Assembly (NCBI RefSeq): GCF_003076135.1 | Contig: NZ_QDGZ01000005.1 | Coordinates: 1 to 64,000, forward strand | Length of the DNA stretch: 64,000 bases | Source of the DNA: Nocardioides gansuensis | Lineage (GTDB): Bacteria > Actinomycetota > Actinomycetes > Propionibacteriales > Nocardioidaceae | Reading direction: 5' to 3' | Shown: positions 1 through 10,000 of the stretch, piece by piece | How the letters are laid out: the number at the start of each line of letters is the position of its first letter | Numbering within the stretch: position 1 is the stretch's first letter | Position numbers and translations under genes: made by a program | The notes under the pieces: model-generated | The model's input: the letters and a program-made list of their open reading frames with translations, nothing else | Database searches by the model: none | What the model was told of the DNA's origin: nothing

Positions 1-563
1 TCTCTGACTCCAGCGCGGCCGGCTCACATCCCCAAGCCGACTCTTCGGACAAGCCACTTCCCGGACCCGCCGACACCCAGCCTAGAACCTCACTCCCGGC
101 GGCCTCTTGACATAGAGGGGAGCCATGTCCGCGCGTCCGGCAGGCGGCGGAAGGACGCGCCTCCGCCACCGCCGAGTCGCTCCTGGCCCGAGCGTCACCG
201 ATCCCATCTGGGGCCGGTTCTGTTCGAGCAGCTCAACATCGCGGAGACTGCTCGAGAGATCTCGACCCGAGCAAAGGAAGAACCGCCCACGGTCTCGGGT
301 CCGCGAGCGGTTCTGAGAATGAATCTACGCCGAGGTTGTCCTCAGCGCAGGCACAGATGATGCCCGCTCGTGCCACTGAACAGCCAAGGGTTCGCAACAA
401 CGCACTCGAGGACCCGCCGCCCCTCGGTCCGTGATCCCGCAGGCCGACTCGCCGCGTATGACGCGCTTGCGGAGGCTGTCGCGTCTCTTCTTTCGGCCAC
501 TCCCCTGACGTGGCAAGGTGACCTCTTCCCGGGAGACCGGCCCACTAGCCTGACGCTGAGGGG
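1..563. other. Left-edge region with no confident gene
   Basis: No convincing gene is visible in this stretch. A 63-codon frame from the ATG at 125 has a good-looking GAGGGGAG ribosome site just upstream, but the translation is arginine/serine-rich and low in structure. A different frame around 215-310 reads more naturally, with a leucine/alanine/glutamate helix. This may be an eroded gene. Nothing could be assigned. Confidence 0.4.
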
Positions 564-761
564 ATGACGTTGTTCCTGCTACGCAAGATTGGTCGGGGGT
601 GGGGGGTCATCATGATGACCCTGGGCATCTTTGGCGTCGGATCCTCGGTGTTCGCTTCGGAGACGTCAAAGCCGACGTCCCTTGTCCTGAGCGTCATCCT
701 GCTGTTCTGCGGCGCTGGACTGTTCTTCGTCTCAAACCGAGGTTCAGAGAGCGAAGGTTGA
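564..761 (+). CDS. Small two-helix membrane protein, function unknown
   Basis: The 65-residue product has two hydrophobic stretches, about residues 11-30 and 41-57. They are separated by a short polar loop (SETSKPTS), and the tail is acidic (RGSESEG). It looks like a small integral membrane hairpin protein. The ATG at 564 has GAGGGG directly against it, which is too close for a normal ribosome site. A start at the ATG pair near 612, behind a G-rich run, is also possible and would trim the first basic segment. It stands alone, with no operon partner. No family is recognised. Confidence 0.4.
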   Translation: MTLFLLRKIGRGWGVIMMTLGIFGVGSSVFASETSKPTSLVLSVILLFCGAGLFFVSNRGSESEG

Positions 762-968
762 CCTCCTCGGCAGCCGGAGCCCGCTCATTGGCACGGGAGA
801 GCGAGATCTCCGCGTCCGATGGCGGTGGTATGACGCACTTGCGCCGACTGCCATCCGCCCTCAACCCGGTCGCCCTCCCAGTTGGGGTCCTGCACTCGTG
901 CGCACGGTTCGCGGCTGTCCAGCACCGGACCACCACCAGACGGCGCCGACCTAGGGCACAATGCCCAC

Positions 969-1937
969 ATGACGCCCGTGCCCCGGGGTGGTAATCCCGA
1001 GCTGCGGGTCCGTCTTGCCGCGGAGGTCTCCAGCGTTCCCGGTGCGCGGAGGTTCATCACCGACGGGCTCTTGGACTGGGGCCGCGAGCATCTCGTGGAC
1101 GATGCAGCACTGTGCGTCACCGAGATGGCGGCGAACTCCGCCCTGCACAGCGGCAGCGCCTACATGCAGGTCGGGATGAGCGACCTCGACCCAGCCGTGC
1201 GGCTCAGCGTCGAGGACGCCGGCGGGCTGGTCCCGCTCCCGGCGGTGAGACCGCCTCCTGTGCTCAGCTCCGGTGATGCACCCCCAGTCGACGCCTTGGG
1301 CACGACAGGGCGCGGACTGGCCATCGTGTCGGTGCTGGCGGAGTCTTGGGGCATTGAGGAGCGCGCCGACGGTCGGCGGATATGGGCCGACCTCGCCGGT
1401 GACGGAGTCGAGCACCAGGTCCGGCCGCCGATGGTGGCTGTCCGCGACGGGACGACACCGGGTCCGGGCGTGCTGCCCGCGGACTGGGCGAGGGTGCGTA
1501 TGGTCCAGTGCCCGGTGCAACTCGCGCTTCGGATCGACCAGCGGCTCGACGACCTGATCCGGGAGCTTCAGCTCATCGATTCCGAGGAGGGCTCCAGCCC
1601 GCCGCGCGAGCTCGGCCTGCTCATCGAGCGCTTGGTGACACGCCCGGCCTTCGCACGGCACATGGGTCGCCGGATCGCCCTAGACGCCGCAGCGGCGGGG
1701 CTCGAGTACGTCGACATTGAGATGACACTGCCCCGCGAGTTGGCCTCCAGCGTCGGCGAACTCCTGGCCGCGGACAACCTGGCCGACGAGATCTGCGAGA
1801 CCTATCAGCTGCTCACCCCCCGGTCCACACCCGAGATGGTGTCGCTCCGCACCTGGATAACCGAGTGCATCATCACCCAGGCGGGTCGTGACGCCGCCGC
1901 GGTGCCCTACGACGATTGGCTTCAGCACAGACCGTGA
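969..1937 (+). CDS. SpoIIAB/RsbW-type ATP-binding protein with extra C-terminal domain
   Basis: The N-terminal half (about residues 10-140) is a GHKL-type ATPase domain of the anti-sigma-factor kinase class. It has an N-box (VTEMAANSALHS), a G1-type box (VEDAGG) and a G2-type box (TTGRGLAIV). Family members bind ATP and act as serine kinases or partner-switching regulators of sigma factors. About 170 residues follow, mostly helical, charged and of unknown function; this is longer than a bare RsbW. The start at 969 is chosen because the conserved domain begins directly after it, whereas an upstream in-frame start at 882 adds 29 low-complexity residues. No anti-anti-sigma partner is adjacent. 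Confidence 0.75.
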   Translation: MTPVPRGGNPELRVRLAAEVSSVPGARRFITDGLLDWGREHLVDDAALCVTEMAANSALHSGSAYMQVGMSDLDPAVRLSVEDAGGLVPLPAVRPPPVLSSGDAPPVDALGTTGRGLAIVSVLAESWGIEERADGRRIWADLAGDGVEHQVRPPMVAVRDGTTPGPGVLPADWARVRMVQCPVQLALRIDQRLDDLIRELQLIDSEEGSSPPRELGLLIERLVTRPAFARHMGRRIALDAAAAGLEYVDIEMTLPRELASSVGELLAADNLADEICETYQLLTPRSTPEMVSLRTWITECIITQAGRDAAAVPYDDWLQHRP

Positions 1938-2190
1938 GGCCCACCTCACGCGGCGACCTTGCAAAGGGTCTAAGCCCCGCTCGTCGCCAACCCGGCCTAC
2001 CCAAGCCACATCGACGCTAGTCCCGTGGGCTCGTCGTGACCGCGTTCACAGTCGGCGAAAGGACGCAGGGTCTGCCTGGTTGGTCGAATCAGGCGACCTG
2101 TTGTCGCAGACAAGACAGGGGAGATAGGAGAGTCCAAGAACTCGGTTGGCCGCGCTGCCTCGCTACGCTGAGACGGTCGAAGGGACTGCC

Positions 2191-2526
2191 ATGGAGACTG
2201 TTGCGCTCGGCGTACTCGGCGAGAAGCTGTTGGCGGAGGCTCGGTCCGCATCAAGCGGCCGGTACGGCGTCACCATCCACGGCGGACATGTCCATTCGTT
2301 GCGCCGGACGTTGATCGGGGGTTGCCGCCGGCCACGCGCTCGAGGAGCACGAGAACACCGACGAGGTGACCCTCCACTTGATTCGCGGCCGCGCGGGTGA
2401 TCGCGGGGCCCCACACTGCTGAGCTTGCCCCAGCGATTACGTCGTGCGCTCGAATGGGACTCTTTCGAGGCGCTCGAGGACACCGTGGTTCTACTCACGG
2501 CCCCCACTCGGGGCACACCGGACTGA
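2191..2526 (+). pseudogene. Frameshifted cupin-domain protein
   Basis: Read across at least three frame changes, this stretch spells a typical small actinobacterial cupin. From the ATG at 2191 the first frame gives METVALGVLGEKLLAEAR and then GGHVHSLRRTLI. A second frame from about 2313 gives AAGHALEEHENTDEVTLH, the cupin core with its metal-binding His/Glu pattern. After further shifts, the closing strand DSFEALEDTVVLLTA ends at the stop at 2524-2526. The full length and order match the family, but no single frame is open. It is a recently decayed gene rather than a random open stretch. Confidence 0.7.
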
Positions 2527-2554
2527 CATCCGCGCGGCAGCAGCGGGGTTTCCG

Positions 2555-2779
2555 TCACTCCGGTCCGTCAGCCGGGCGAAACCACTCGTCTGGCGCGAAC
2601 TCACGACCGAAGTCAACACAGGCTTCGTTCTCGCACCTGCCTTGCGTCTCGAACGAGATCCCGGCGTTGCCGGAGGCGGTGACGAACGCAGCGTTCTCGC
2701 GTGACATGTGGCCGCCGTGGCGCAGCGGCTGTCCACACGTCGGGCAGCACGGATCGGAGCCCGCCTGCGCCTTGCTCAT
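2555..2779 (-). CDS. Small zinc-ribbon-like protein
   Basis: The 74-residue product carries two cysteine knuckles, CCPTCG near the N-terminus and CENEAC in the C-terminal half. This arrangement suggests one structural zinc. The C-terminus is acidic and aromatic (FAPDEWFRPADG). A start at 2779 is preceded by GGAGGG but very closely. An in-frame ATG at 2815 would add VTRVFDAYRGG, which also looks like genuine protein, so the start is uncertain. It is a stand-alone gene on the minus strand. Proteins like this often bind nucleic acid or partners, but no specific role can be read from it. Confidence 0.5.
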   Translation of the reverse strand: MSKAQAGSDPCCPTCGQPLRHGGHMSRENAAFVTASGNAGISFETQGRCENEACVDFGREFAPDEWFRPADGPE

Positions 2780-3172
2780 CCCTCCACGGTAGGCGTCGAA
2801 GACCCGCGTGACCATGCCCTCGGATCTGCTACTCGTCCGCGGTGGCCGCGGCAGATCAGGACGCTTCCGAGCGCATCCGTAGCGGAAATGGGACATTGCC
2901 GCTTCGCGGCGGTAAGACGCAGCTCTGAAGACGCCTGATCGCGGCTGGTGCCGCATCGTCGAGCTGGCGCGAGCTCCGGCGATACCGGGCGGTGGCTATT
3001 GTCACGCCCCGCGGCCGCCGCGCGTCACGTTGTGAGCGTCTTGGCCAACAGTCGAGAGAGGACGGGCTACAGCAGGGACAGCGGCCCGTGAACGGTGCCC
3101 TGCATCGGTTGGTAGCCAAGGTCCCTTTGGGCTGGCTGGCTTCGCTTCGATCGGACACTGTGCTCTTGGGTG
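2780..3172. other. Intergenic stretch, nothing recognised
   Basis: This roughly 390-base stretch lies between the small zinc-ribbon gene and the 3' end of the secreted propeller protein. Frames on both strands are interrupted or have unnatural composition. No hairpin with a T-tract or recognisable RNA was seen. Confidence 0.4.
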
Positions 3173-4915
3173 TCAGCGGATGCGGATCCTGGCCCAGGCG
3201 CTGTAGGGAGAGGTGCCGAAGGCATTGGTGGCTGCGATTCGGAACTTGTAGCGGCCGGGCTTGAGCTGCCTGAACACGGTCTTGCGAGCAGAACCGCCCA
3301 CCGTCTTGTCCTTGCCCTTGCTGATGTCGACCACATACTTGGACACGGCGCTGCCGTTGGCGCTTGCTGCGGTCCACCGAACGATGGCCTTGGTCCCCCG
3401 GACGACGAGCCTGGGTGCTTTCATCTGGCTGGGGGCGGTCGCGGGCAGCGGCGTCGGGGTGGAGGAGGCCGGCGGGGCTGGCACCGGGACGGGGCAGCCC
3501 TGGTTCGAGAGTGGGCCCGGCACGGTGAGGCAGGCGTCGGTCGTGTCCGGCACCCCATCGCCATCGGCGTCTCCGCCGGCGTCGGGGGGAGGCAGCTGAA
3601 CCGGGCAGCCGTTGTTGCTCGCCGGCCCCGCAACGGTCGGGCACGCGTCGGTTGCGTCTTGTACCCCATCACCATCGGCGTCTCCGCCGGCGTCGGGGGG
3701 AGGCTGCTGGACCGGGCAGCCGTTGTTGCTCGCCGGCCCTGCAACGGTCGGGCAGGCGTCACTGGGGTCGGGGAGCCCGTCACCATCGGTGTCGGGTGGC
3801 GGGACCGGCACGCACGTCAGCGTCACGGCCGTGCACGGCTGCCAGCTCGAGCCGACGAAGCCGAGCTCGGCGCTCCACGGGGTCCAGATCTTGGTGGTCG
3901 AGGAGCCGTTGGCGCTCATCGAGAACAGCTCGACGCCCGAGCGCACGTAGGAGCCGTTCTGGCACGACACGTTGCGGTCGCCGGTGAACAGGATGCGCTG
4001 CCCGTCGGGCGACCAGCTCGCCTCTCGCTCCGACAGCTCGAACTCACCCGAGGTCGAACCCACCTTGCTCAGCGGGGCGTCGGGCGAGGCGGTCACCGTG
4101 AACAGGTCGGAGTTGTTCCACGCGCCTGTCTGGCCGATGGGGTGACAGGTCCCGCCTTCGGAGCCGTCGTCCATCGACGTCAGGATCAGGTCTTGGCTCG
4201 GGTGCCACTCGGCACCGCTGGGGACCGAGGCCAACATGTTGTTCGGGGGCTGACCTCGCAGGTTGGTGTCGGCGTAGCGCGCGTCCAGCGCCCCGTCCGC
4301 GACGTCGAAGCCGTAGATGCCCCAGCCGATCGGGTCGCTGTCGCAGTCCGCGGTCGCGACCGTGCTGAGCCTCGAGCCGTCCGGCGAGAAGCTGGCGCCG
4401 AGCTCGCCGTACTCGCAGCCGCGAAGCCATTCGAAGGCACCTCCGGGGATCGACAGCAGCCCGGTCCGGCTGTCGATCTCGACCGCCAAAGTGCCCCCGT
4501 CCGGTGACCACTCGAGATGGCTCACGCAGCCGGCCGCCAGGTGCTGCCGGTCGGTGCCGTCTGCCTTGATGGTCCAGACCTGTCCACTCGACGCCCAGGC
4601 GATCCGGTTGCCGTCCGGCGACCAGTCCAGGTCGAAGCCACACAAGCTTCGCTTCGCGGCGTCCGCCACCAGCACCTGCGCCCCGCTGCCGTCGGGCTTC
4701 ATCACCACGAGGTCGAGCTCCTCGGAGATGTGGGCACCCTGCTGCCACGCGAACGTGGCGATCATTCCGTTGGTGACCGGTCCTGCGGCTGCCGCGCTCG
4801 CTGTTGCGGCGGATGGGGTCACGGTGAGACCCGGGCCCATCAGCAGCAGTGGCACGACGAGAGCCATTGCCACCGTCCCCCGAAGATGTACGGCCTTGTG
4901 CATTCGTATCGACAT
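3173..4915 (-). CDS. Secreted beta-propeller protein with thrombospondin type 3 repeats and FnIII domain
   Basis: The 580-residue product has a signal peptide: basic start, then a hydrophobic run over about residues 15-35. A TolB/WD40-like propeller region follows, with repeated SPDG blades ([36 protein letters not shown]). Next come three thrombospondin type 3 calcium-binding repeats of the DxDGDG..D..D.CP type, then a proline linker. The last 90 residues form a fibronectin type III domain. The start at 4915 is supported by GAGGGAG five bases upstream; an upstream in-frame start lacks this. It is likely an exported, calcium-stabilised surface or matrix protein. It is divergent from the secreted protein at 5362. 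Confidence 0.8.
   Translation of the reverse strand: MSIRMHKAVHLRGTVAMALVVPLLLMGPGLTVTPSAATASAAAAGPVTNGMIATFAWQQGAHISEELDLVVMKPDGSGAQVLVADAAKRSLCGFDLDWSPDGNRIAWASSGQVWTIKADGTDRQHLAAGCVSHLEWSPDGGTLAVEIDSRTGLLSIPGGAFEWLRGCEYGELGASFSPDGSRLSTVATADCDSDPIGWGIYGFDVADGALDARYADTNLRGQPPNNMLASVPSGAEWHPSQDLILTSMDDGSEGGTCHPIGQTGAWNNSDLFTVTASPDAPLSKVGSTSGEFELSEREASWSPDGQRILFTGDRNVSCQNGSYVRSGVELFSMSANGSSTTKIWTPWSAELGFVGSSWQPCTAVTLTCVPVPPPDTDGDGLPDPSDACPTVAGPASNNGCPVQQPPPDAGGDADGDGVQDATDACPTVAGPASNNGCPVQLPPPDAGGDADGDGVPDTTDACLTVPGPLSNQGCPVPVPAPPASSTPTPLPATAPSQMKAPRLVVRGTKAIVRWTAASANGSAVSKYVVDISKGKDKTVGGSARKTVFRQLKPGRYKFRIAATNAFGTSPYSAWARIRIR
3490..3800 (-). repeat. Tandem thrombospondin type 3 coding repeats
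   Basis: There are three consecutive units of about 111 bases (37 codons) inside the secreted propeller gene. Two are almost identical at DNA level. Each encodes a calcium-loop pattern DxDGDG, then D-A-C-P-T-V, then NNGCPV and a PPPDAGG linker. The near identity suggests recent duplication, and copy number may vary between strains. Confidence 0.75.
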
Positions 4916-5136
4916 TGTGCTCCCTCGTGAAGCCCGAGAGCGCCGACAGTCCCACACCCCTGGGAGTGCCCATCCCGATTCATGCGTCCAGATGCCATGG
5001 TTTAGGTATGGCGCAGGCCGAGTGCGTCCTTCTGGGCGCAATGGGCTAGTCCTCGTCAAGCCTGTGGCATGCCAGCGGGGGAGGGCGAGGCAGGCTGGTA
5101 CCCGAGACGCGTAGTGGGAACTCCGCGCGGCGGCGT

Positions 5137-5163
5137 GCACTCTCCTTTTGCAACTTTGGCGGG
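5137..5163. repeat. Dispersed 27-bp motif, copy 1
   Basis: GCACTCTCC, then TTTT, a variable two to four bases, and ACTTTGGCGGG. A near-identical element occurs at 13394-13420. It lies in the 446-base gap between the divergent secreted-protein genes at 4915 and 5362, where no other feature is seen. Function unknown; it could be a regulatory site or the remains of a small mobile repeat. Confidence 0.5.
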
Positions 5164-5361
5164 GGACCAGCAGGGGAGAAGGGCGAGCGCGTCAGCGCGG
5201 GCGACGATTGGAAGCCGATCCAGCAGTGCGGTCCAGTCCGCAAGTTCGCGATGACTACCCGAAAATGGCCCGGTCTAGTGATGTCCCCGACCCTGGCCTC
5301 TGCCAGCCTGCTGAGACGCGGGGTGACGTTGGGGTCTCCTGCGGTCGACTCGGGAGACATC

Positions 5362-8300
5362 ATGAAACGACCCCTGGCTGTTGCCGTCATCCTCGGCGCC
5401 TTGGCGACTGCGCTGACCGCGCCGCCGGCGGAAGCCTTCAAGCCCTACACGCACATCAGCACCGCACAACCTGCACTGGCCGACGTTCAGGACGACGGCC
5501 AGGTCACCATCGGCGGCCGCGAGTACGCCGTGCGCCCGGCCGTCGTGCAGGCGCTGCGCGACTGGCCGACCTACTACCAGGCCGGCGTGATCGGCCCGGA
5601 CGGGTTCCCGGATCTGACCTTCGGGCAGTCCACGATCCACCCCGACGAGACGGGCAAGTGGATCGGCCACCTGATGACGGAGTCCTGGGCCGCGCAGTCG
5701 GACCCGGCGTACAACGTGGCCGAACGCGGGCAGATCCTCGCCTTCACCTACGGTTTCGCCACTCACGCTGCGGGCGACATGTGGGCGCACACGTTCGTCA
5801 ACGACTTCGCGCACGGCATCTTCCCGGCAGTCGGCGACATCGTCACCGACGTGGACAAGGCCGAAATCGCGCTGCGCCACATCATCGTGGAGGGCTACAT
5901 CGGGGACGCGACGTCCGGGTACGACGGCAACCCGGACCGCACGCTGCTCGCGGATGGCGACGTCTCCAGCGACTCCACGCCCGCCATCGCCTTCGACGCC
6001 CCCAACCGGTGGATCTACGACGTCCTCGTCGACCCGGACACGCCGCTGCCGGTTGGTCGATGCGGCGACGGGCTCGACGACGATCAGGACGGCGAGCCTG
6101 ACGACGGCTGCCCCGGAGGCGGCCCATTCACGGTCGGCGACAAGCCCGAGCCCGTGCGCGGCCCGCTGATCGACTACTTCCTCGACCTCCGCTCCGATCT
6201 CCAGATCCAGAAGGCCGTGCGCCAGGCCGACCGCTCCTACGACGACTGCGCGCTCATCGACCCGGACTGCTACGCGCGGACCGCGACCGTCACCATCGGC
6301 ACGGTCCGTGGCCAGCGCTCCGGCACCTACCAGCGCAACGAGTGCATCGGCGCGACGATCGGCTGCCTCCCGGACCCATTCGAGGCGGGCGACGACCTCA
6401 TCTTCCAGAACATCGTGATCGCCTACCTCAACGCCTGGATCGACGACATCGACGCCGGTCTGGAGGAGTGGGGAAGGGTCGGTCTGGGCTCCACCCGCGC
6501 CCTGTTCGACGCCCAGGCCCTGCGCAACACCCAGAACGACGAGTGCGAGCACCTCGGCTCCGAGGGCAGCCTCCCTCGCGCCAACTGTGAGGACGCCATC
6601 GGCGCCACAGACGTACTACTGCACGAGCTCGACCCGTTCATCAACGAACACATGATCTCGATGCTGGGTGCTCCCGATGTCGTCGGCGAGGCCCGCTCGA
6701 TCCTGCAGTCCTTCTCCGCGATCCTCGACGACATCCTCGGTCCGGCACTCAACCCGCTCCGCATGGTGACCGCCGAGATCAAGGAGCTGGCGAAGGAGAT
6801 CGTCATCGAGGAGATCAACAAGGCGTTCGGCGTCGATGTGGAGGTGCTGGCGTCGTTCCTCAAGCATCCCTCGTACTGGCTCGACGTGGAGCAGGTCTCC
6901 CTCGACCTCGGCCCGTTGGGCACCCAGCAGGTGGACCTGTTCGAGCCCGGCGACCACGCGCGGCTCGACGCGCTGATGGGCATGCCGGCCGACCACCACA
7001 CCGACCGGACGATCGAGCTGCCCGGCGGCGGCACGGCCACGTCGTCGGAGCTGTCCGACTCGGCAGTCTTCGGTGACCTCGCCATCTTCGACAACTCCGT
7101 CACCACCGCGAAGATGGTGCTGCTCGACGCCTCCGCGCTCAACGAGCTCGCGGGCGACGAGCTGGCCGAGGCGGGCGTGGTGAGGTCGGCCTCGTCGATC
7201 ACCACGTACGCCGACGCGCCCGGGCGGCCGGCCAACGTGATGGTCGACGGGCTCGGGGGCGTGAACTGGCTCTCGACGATCGATGGCGACCACGTGTGGC
7301 GTGCCGACGGCCTGCCTCGTTTCGGCCCCGAGGAGGACCCGGACGATCCGCACGGCGGCGCCGGGACCTTCCCGCTGTGGGAGTCGTGCGTGCTCAGGCC
7401 GGCGTTCCGGCGCCTCTTCGAGGACTGGGAGACCAACCCGGCGTGGTGGCCGAAGCTCGAGCAGCTCGAGATCGACGACCCGAACTTCCCGGCGCTAGGC
7501 GACGGCACATCCGCGGACCCGAGCGACACCTCGGCGCCGACGATGACGACCGTGGTCGGCGGTGGCCCGGTGTACGACGCTCCTGACGGCACGCACTTCG
7601 TGGGTCCCGGTACGTCGATCACGGTGACTGCGACGGACGCCGTGTTCACGGAGTCGCTCGTCGACGTCCAGTCGCGGGTCTACCGTCAGGGCACGACGCC
7701 TCCGGCCTGGGCCGATGCGCCCAACGGGGTGGCCGTTCCGCTCGCCTCGATGCCGGACGGTCGCTATGTCCTCGAGTCCCGGGCCGGTGACCCCTGCCAT
7801 GCGGTGACCTCGGCGCCGGTGCAGACCACGGAGTTCGTCCTGGATACGACGGCGCCCGTCATCACCGTCACGTCCCCGGCACCAGAGGCTCGGGAGTTCG
7901 ACACCGACGACCAGTTCCCGATCTCGTGGACCACGGACGACGGCCCGGACGGATCCGGTGTCGACTCGGAGAGTGCGACCCTCGACGGGTCGGCCGCGAC
8001 GAACGGACAGCCGGTCGACGCGTTCCTGCTCGACGCGGGCCTGCATTCGGTTGTCGTGACGGCGGCGGACAACCTCGGCAACGTCGGCACACTGACGCGC
8101 ACTTTCCGCGTCCGAGCCACCTCGGCCAGCCTTCTCTCCAACATCGTCCGCGCCTGTGAGGAGGGACTGATTACGAACACCGGCACCTGCAACGGACTGC
8201 AGGCCATCCTCCGGGCCGCCGTCGCGTCCCACGATCGCGGCGCCCACACGCCCACCGAGGTCAACCAGCTCGGTGCCGCGCTGAATGTCGTGGACGCGCA

Positions 8301-8376
8301 GACGAGCCGAGGCATCGAGCCGGAGTTCGGTGCCCGGTTGCGGGGCTGGCTGACCGACCTGATCACCAACCATTAA
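5362..8376 (+). CDS. Secreted zinc-dependent phospholipase C-like protein with Ig-like domain
   Basis: The 1004-residue product has a signal peptide ending near AEA (residue 25). The following 150 residues resemble the zinc-dependent phospholipase C / nuclease fold: H31, the YYQAGVIGPDGFPDL block around D80, H93, and H135xxxD139xxxH143 in THAAGDMWAHTF. These are candidate metal ligands, and the phospholipase activity is inferred. A calcium-loop-like DDDQDGEPDDG lies near residue 240. A long middle region is unassigned. Residues from about 830 form an Ig-like domain (FVLDTTAPVITVTSPAP...). The start at 5362 has GGGAG eight bases upstream. It is probably an exported enzyme acting on lipids or surfaces. 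Confidence 0.7.
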   Translation: MKRPLAVAVILGALATALTAPPAEAFKPYTHISTAQPALADVQDDGQVTIGGREYAVRPAVVQALRDWPTYYQAGVIGPDGFPDLTFGQSTIHPDETGKWIGHLMTESWAAQSDPAYNVAERGQILAFTYGFATHAAGDMWAHTFVNDFAHGIFPAVGDIVTDVDKAEIALRHIIVEGYIGDATSGYDGNPDRTLLADGDVSSDSTPAIAFDAPNRWIYDVLVDPDTPLPVGRCGDGLDDDQDGEPDDGCPGGGPFTVGDKPEPVRGPLIDYFLDLRSDLQIQKAVRQADRSYDDCALIDPDCYARTATVTIGTVRGQRSGTYQRNECIGATIGCLPDPFEAGDDLIFQNIVIAYLNAWIDDIDAGLEEWGRVGLGSTRALFDAQALRNTQNDECEHLGSEGSLPRANCEDAIGATDVLLHELDPFINEHMISMLGAPDVVGEARSILQSFSAILDDILGPALNPLRMVTAEIKELAKEIVIEEINKAFGVDVEVLASFLKHPSYWLDVEQVSLDLGPLGTQQVDLFEPGDHARLDALMGMPADHHTDRTIELPGGGTATSSELSDSAVFGDLAIFDNSVTTAKMVLLDASALNELAGDELAEAGVVRSASSITTYADAPGRPANVMVDGLGGVNWLSTIDGDHVWRADGLPRFGPEEDPDDPHGGAGTFPLWESCVLRPAFRRLFEDWETNPAWWPKLEQLEIDDPNFPALGDGTSADPSDTSAPTMTTVVGGGPVYDAPDGTHFVGPGTSITVTATDAVFTESLVDVQSRVYRQGTTPPAWADAPNGVAVPLASMPDGRYVLESRAGDPCHAVTSAPVQTTEFVLDTTAPVITVTSPAPEAREFDTDDQFPISWTTDDGPDGSGVDSESATLDGSAATNGQPVDAFLLDAGLHSVVVTAADNLGNVGTLTRTFRVRATSASLLSNIVRACEEGLITNTGTCNGLQAILRAAVASHDRGAHTPTEVNQLGAALNVVDAQTSRGIEPEFGARLRGWLTDLITNH

Positions 8377-8508
8377 GCCAAGTAGGCAGGGCGCACTCAG
8401 GAGCACCTAAGGGGTTGTGCATGCCGAGTTCACAACGAGACATAGAGGCCATTGCTGCGGAGCAGGTCGCACGGAGCAACGCGACCGGTCGTAAGCCGGC
8501 AGCTCGCA

Positions 8509-9195
8509 CTATTCAGGTCCGGCAACCACGCTCGCGCGCTGCCTCCCTCCGGCCGAGATCTCCGCGGCCAGCGGCAGCAGCGCCAGGAGCGCGGCCGCGG
8601 GCTGCACGTAGAACTGCACGACCCCGATCGGAATCACCCGGGAGAATCCGAACACGACCAGAGCGGCCGCGATCAGCAGGGCCTCGGTCCTTCCCCTTGG
8701 GGCGGACCGCACAATGGCCGCTGCGAACAGGGTCGTGCCGGCCGCGAACACCACGGATCCGCTGACCAGGACACTGATGAACCAGGGCTGGAGGGCGTCC
8801 TGGGCCGCCGCGATGTCGGTGCCGGTTTCGTGAGCCGCAAGCGCCGAGAACTCCATGCCCGGCAGTACGGCGTACAGCGTGTTCCCGACCACCACGAGCG
8901 CAAGTCCCACCGCGCTGAGCCAGCCGTCGCCTCGCTCACGGAGATAGCTCCGGATCCCGATGAAGGCGACGGTGATTGCGGCAGCGGCGACTGCCGCGGC
9001 CAGGTGGGACAGTCCCCACCTGGTGACGTCTGCGGCCGCCGCCTCAGCCACGGCGTCGTTGTCGGGTAACCGTCCCAGAAGCGGCGGATGCCAGAGCAGC
9101 GCCCCCAGAAGCAGCACCGGTCCGGCAGCGACGGTGATCGCGATTGCCTTCGAAGGGGACCGGGACGACCTCGGTGCTGAGGGTTGAACTGGCAT
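8509..9195 (-). CDS. Integral membrane protein, six predicted helices
   Basis: The 228-residue product is almost entirely hydrophobic, with about six transmembrane segments: roughly residues 18-37, 62-82, 93-112, 137-160, 170-187 and 192-210. The N-terminus is short and basic. The arrangement, with conserved small residues in the helices, resembles unnamed actinobacterial membrane proteins of the DUF998 or DUF4386 type, but the family was not pinned down. It stands alone, with the decayed monooxygenase behind it on the same strand. Confidence 0.6.
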   Translation of the reverse strand: MPVQPSAPRSSRSPSKAIAITVAAGPVLLLGALLWHPPLLGRLPDNDAVAEAAAADVTRWGLSHLAAAVAAAAITVAFIGIRSYLRERGDGWLSAVGLALVVVGNTLYAVLPGMEFSALAAHETGTDIAAAQDALQPWFISVLVSGSVVFAAGTTLFAAAIVRSAPRGRTEALLIAAALVVFGFSRVIPIGVVQFYVQPAAALLALLPLAAEISAGGRQRASVVAGPE

Positions 9196-9212
9196 GACGC
9201 CCTCCTATCGCG

Positions 9213-10000
9213 CTATGTGCGGCCTCGGTCCTTAGCAGGCTCTTTCGTCTGCGCGGGGGCCGCGATCTTCTTGACGACTACGTCGCGTCCCGGCCCACGC
9301 CGGGGAGCACCATCGAGCTGAGGGCGTACTGGAACGAGAGACCATAGAAGAAGAGGCCGGGTGCCGAGTCGACCACTCCACGGTACTCCCGCCGCCAGCC
9401 GTCGTCGCCGACTATCGGCACGTCCATCCAGTCGAAGGTCTGCCGGAAAGCCGGTGCACCAGATGCCGTTGGCGACGTCGAGCACCCGTCCGTCATCCAG
9501 CACCGGTCTCCCGTCGGCCGACACCGCGGACACCCTTCCGTCGACCACCTCGAAGCCGCGTTCGGGGAGGTGCTTCGCCTCGACCCGGAGCCTCGGAGCG
9601 CCGGGGAGCGCACCGCCTGCATCTGCTTGCGCCCCATCGGGGTGCGGCGGGTCAGCAGGTGCAGCCAGACGAAGACAATGATCGGCAGCACCTCACGGAT
9701 CATCGGGGAGCCAGTCGAGAGGGACCAGTCCGTGGTCGGGACCGACCAAGAACGTCGGGCGCGCGGCGGCCCCCTCGTAAGCGATGTCGCACCCCGTGTG
9801 GGAGGCGCCGACCTCCAACGTCGGCCCAGGAGCCAGCTCGAAGGGTCGGCGGTACGCCGTGGAGTGCCCCTGCCGGGCGCACGGATCGAGTCGGGCGGCG
9901 AACCTCGGGAACTGCGGCGTACGGCTGTCTCGGTGCCGAGATGGGCGATGAACCCGCCGTCGACACGTGCTTCCAGCCGATCGACCCGGGTCTTGCCACA
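9213..10000 (-). pseudogene. Shattered flavin-containing monooxygenase
   Basis: Reading leftward and switching frames, the order matches a flavin-containing monooxygenase. First comes the second dinucleotide-binding block (PTLEVGASHTGCDIAYEG, about 9830-9780), then FLVGPDHGLVPLDW. WLHLLTRRTPMGRKQMQAVR follows near 9640. The family signature IWCTGF..FDWMDVPIV is next, and finally PGLFFYGLSFQYALSSMV and GVGRDA near 9300. At least four frameshifts separate these pieces, and the N-terminal FAD-binding part is not recognisable upstream of about 10000. The gene is dead. Live relatives oxidise nitrogen, sulfur or ketone groups with NADPH and oxygen. Confidence 0.75.

Noticed and set aside
125..316. 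63-codon frame with a good ribosome site near the left edge
   Set aside because: The product is Arg/Ser-rich without structure or family features; evidence is too weak to call a gene.
3490..3800. Tandem DNA repeats considered as a non-coding satellite
   Set aside because: The unit is a whole number of codons and encodes thrombospondin type 3 repeats inside an intact gene.
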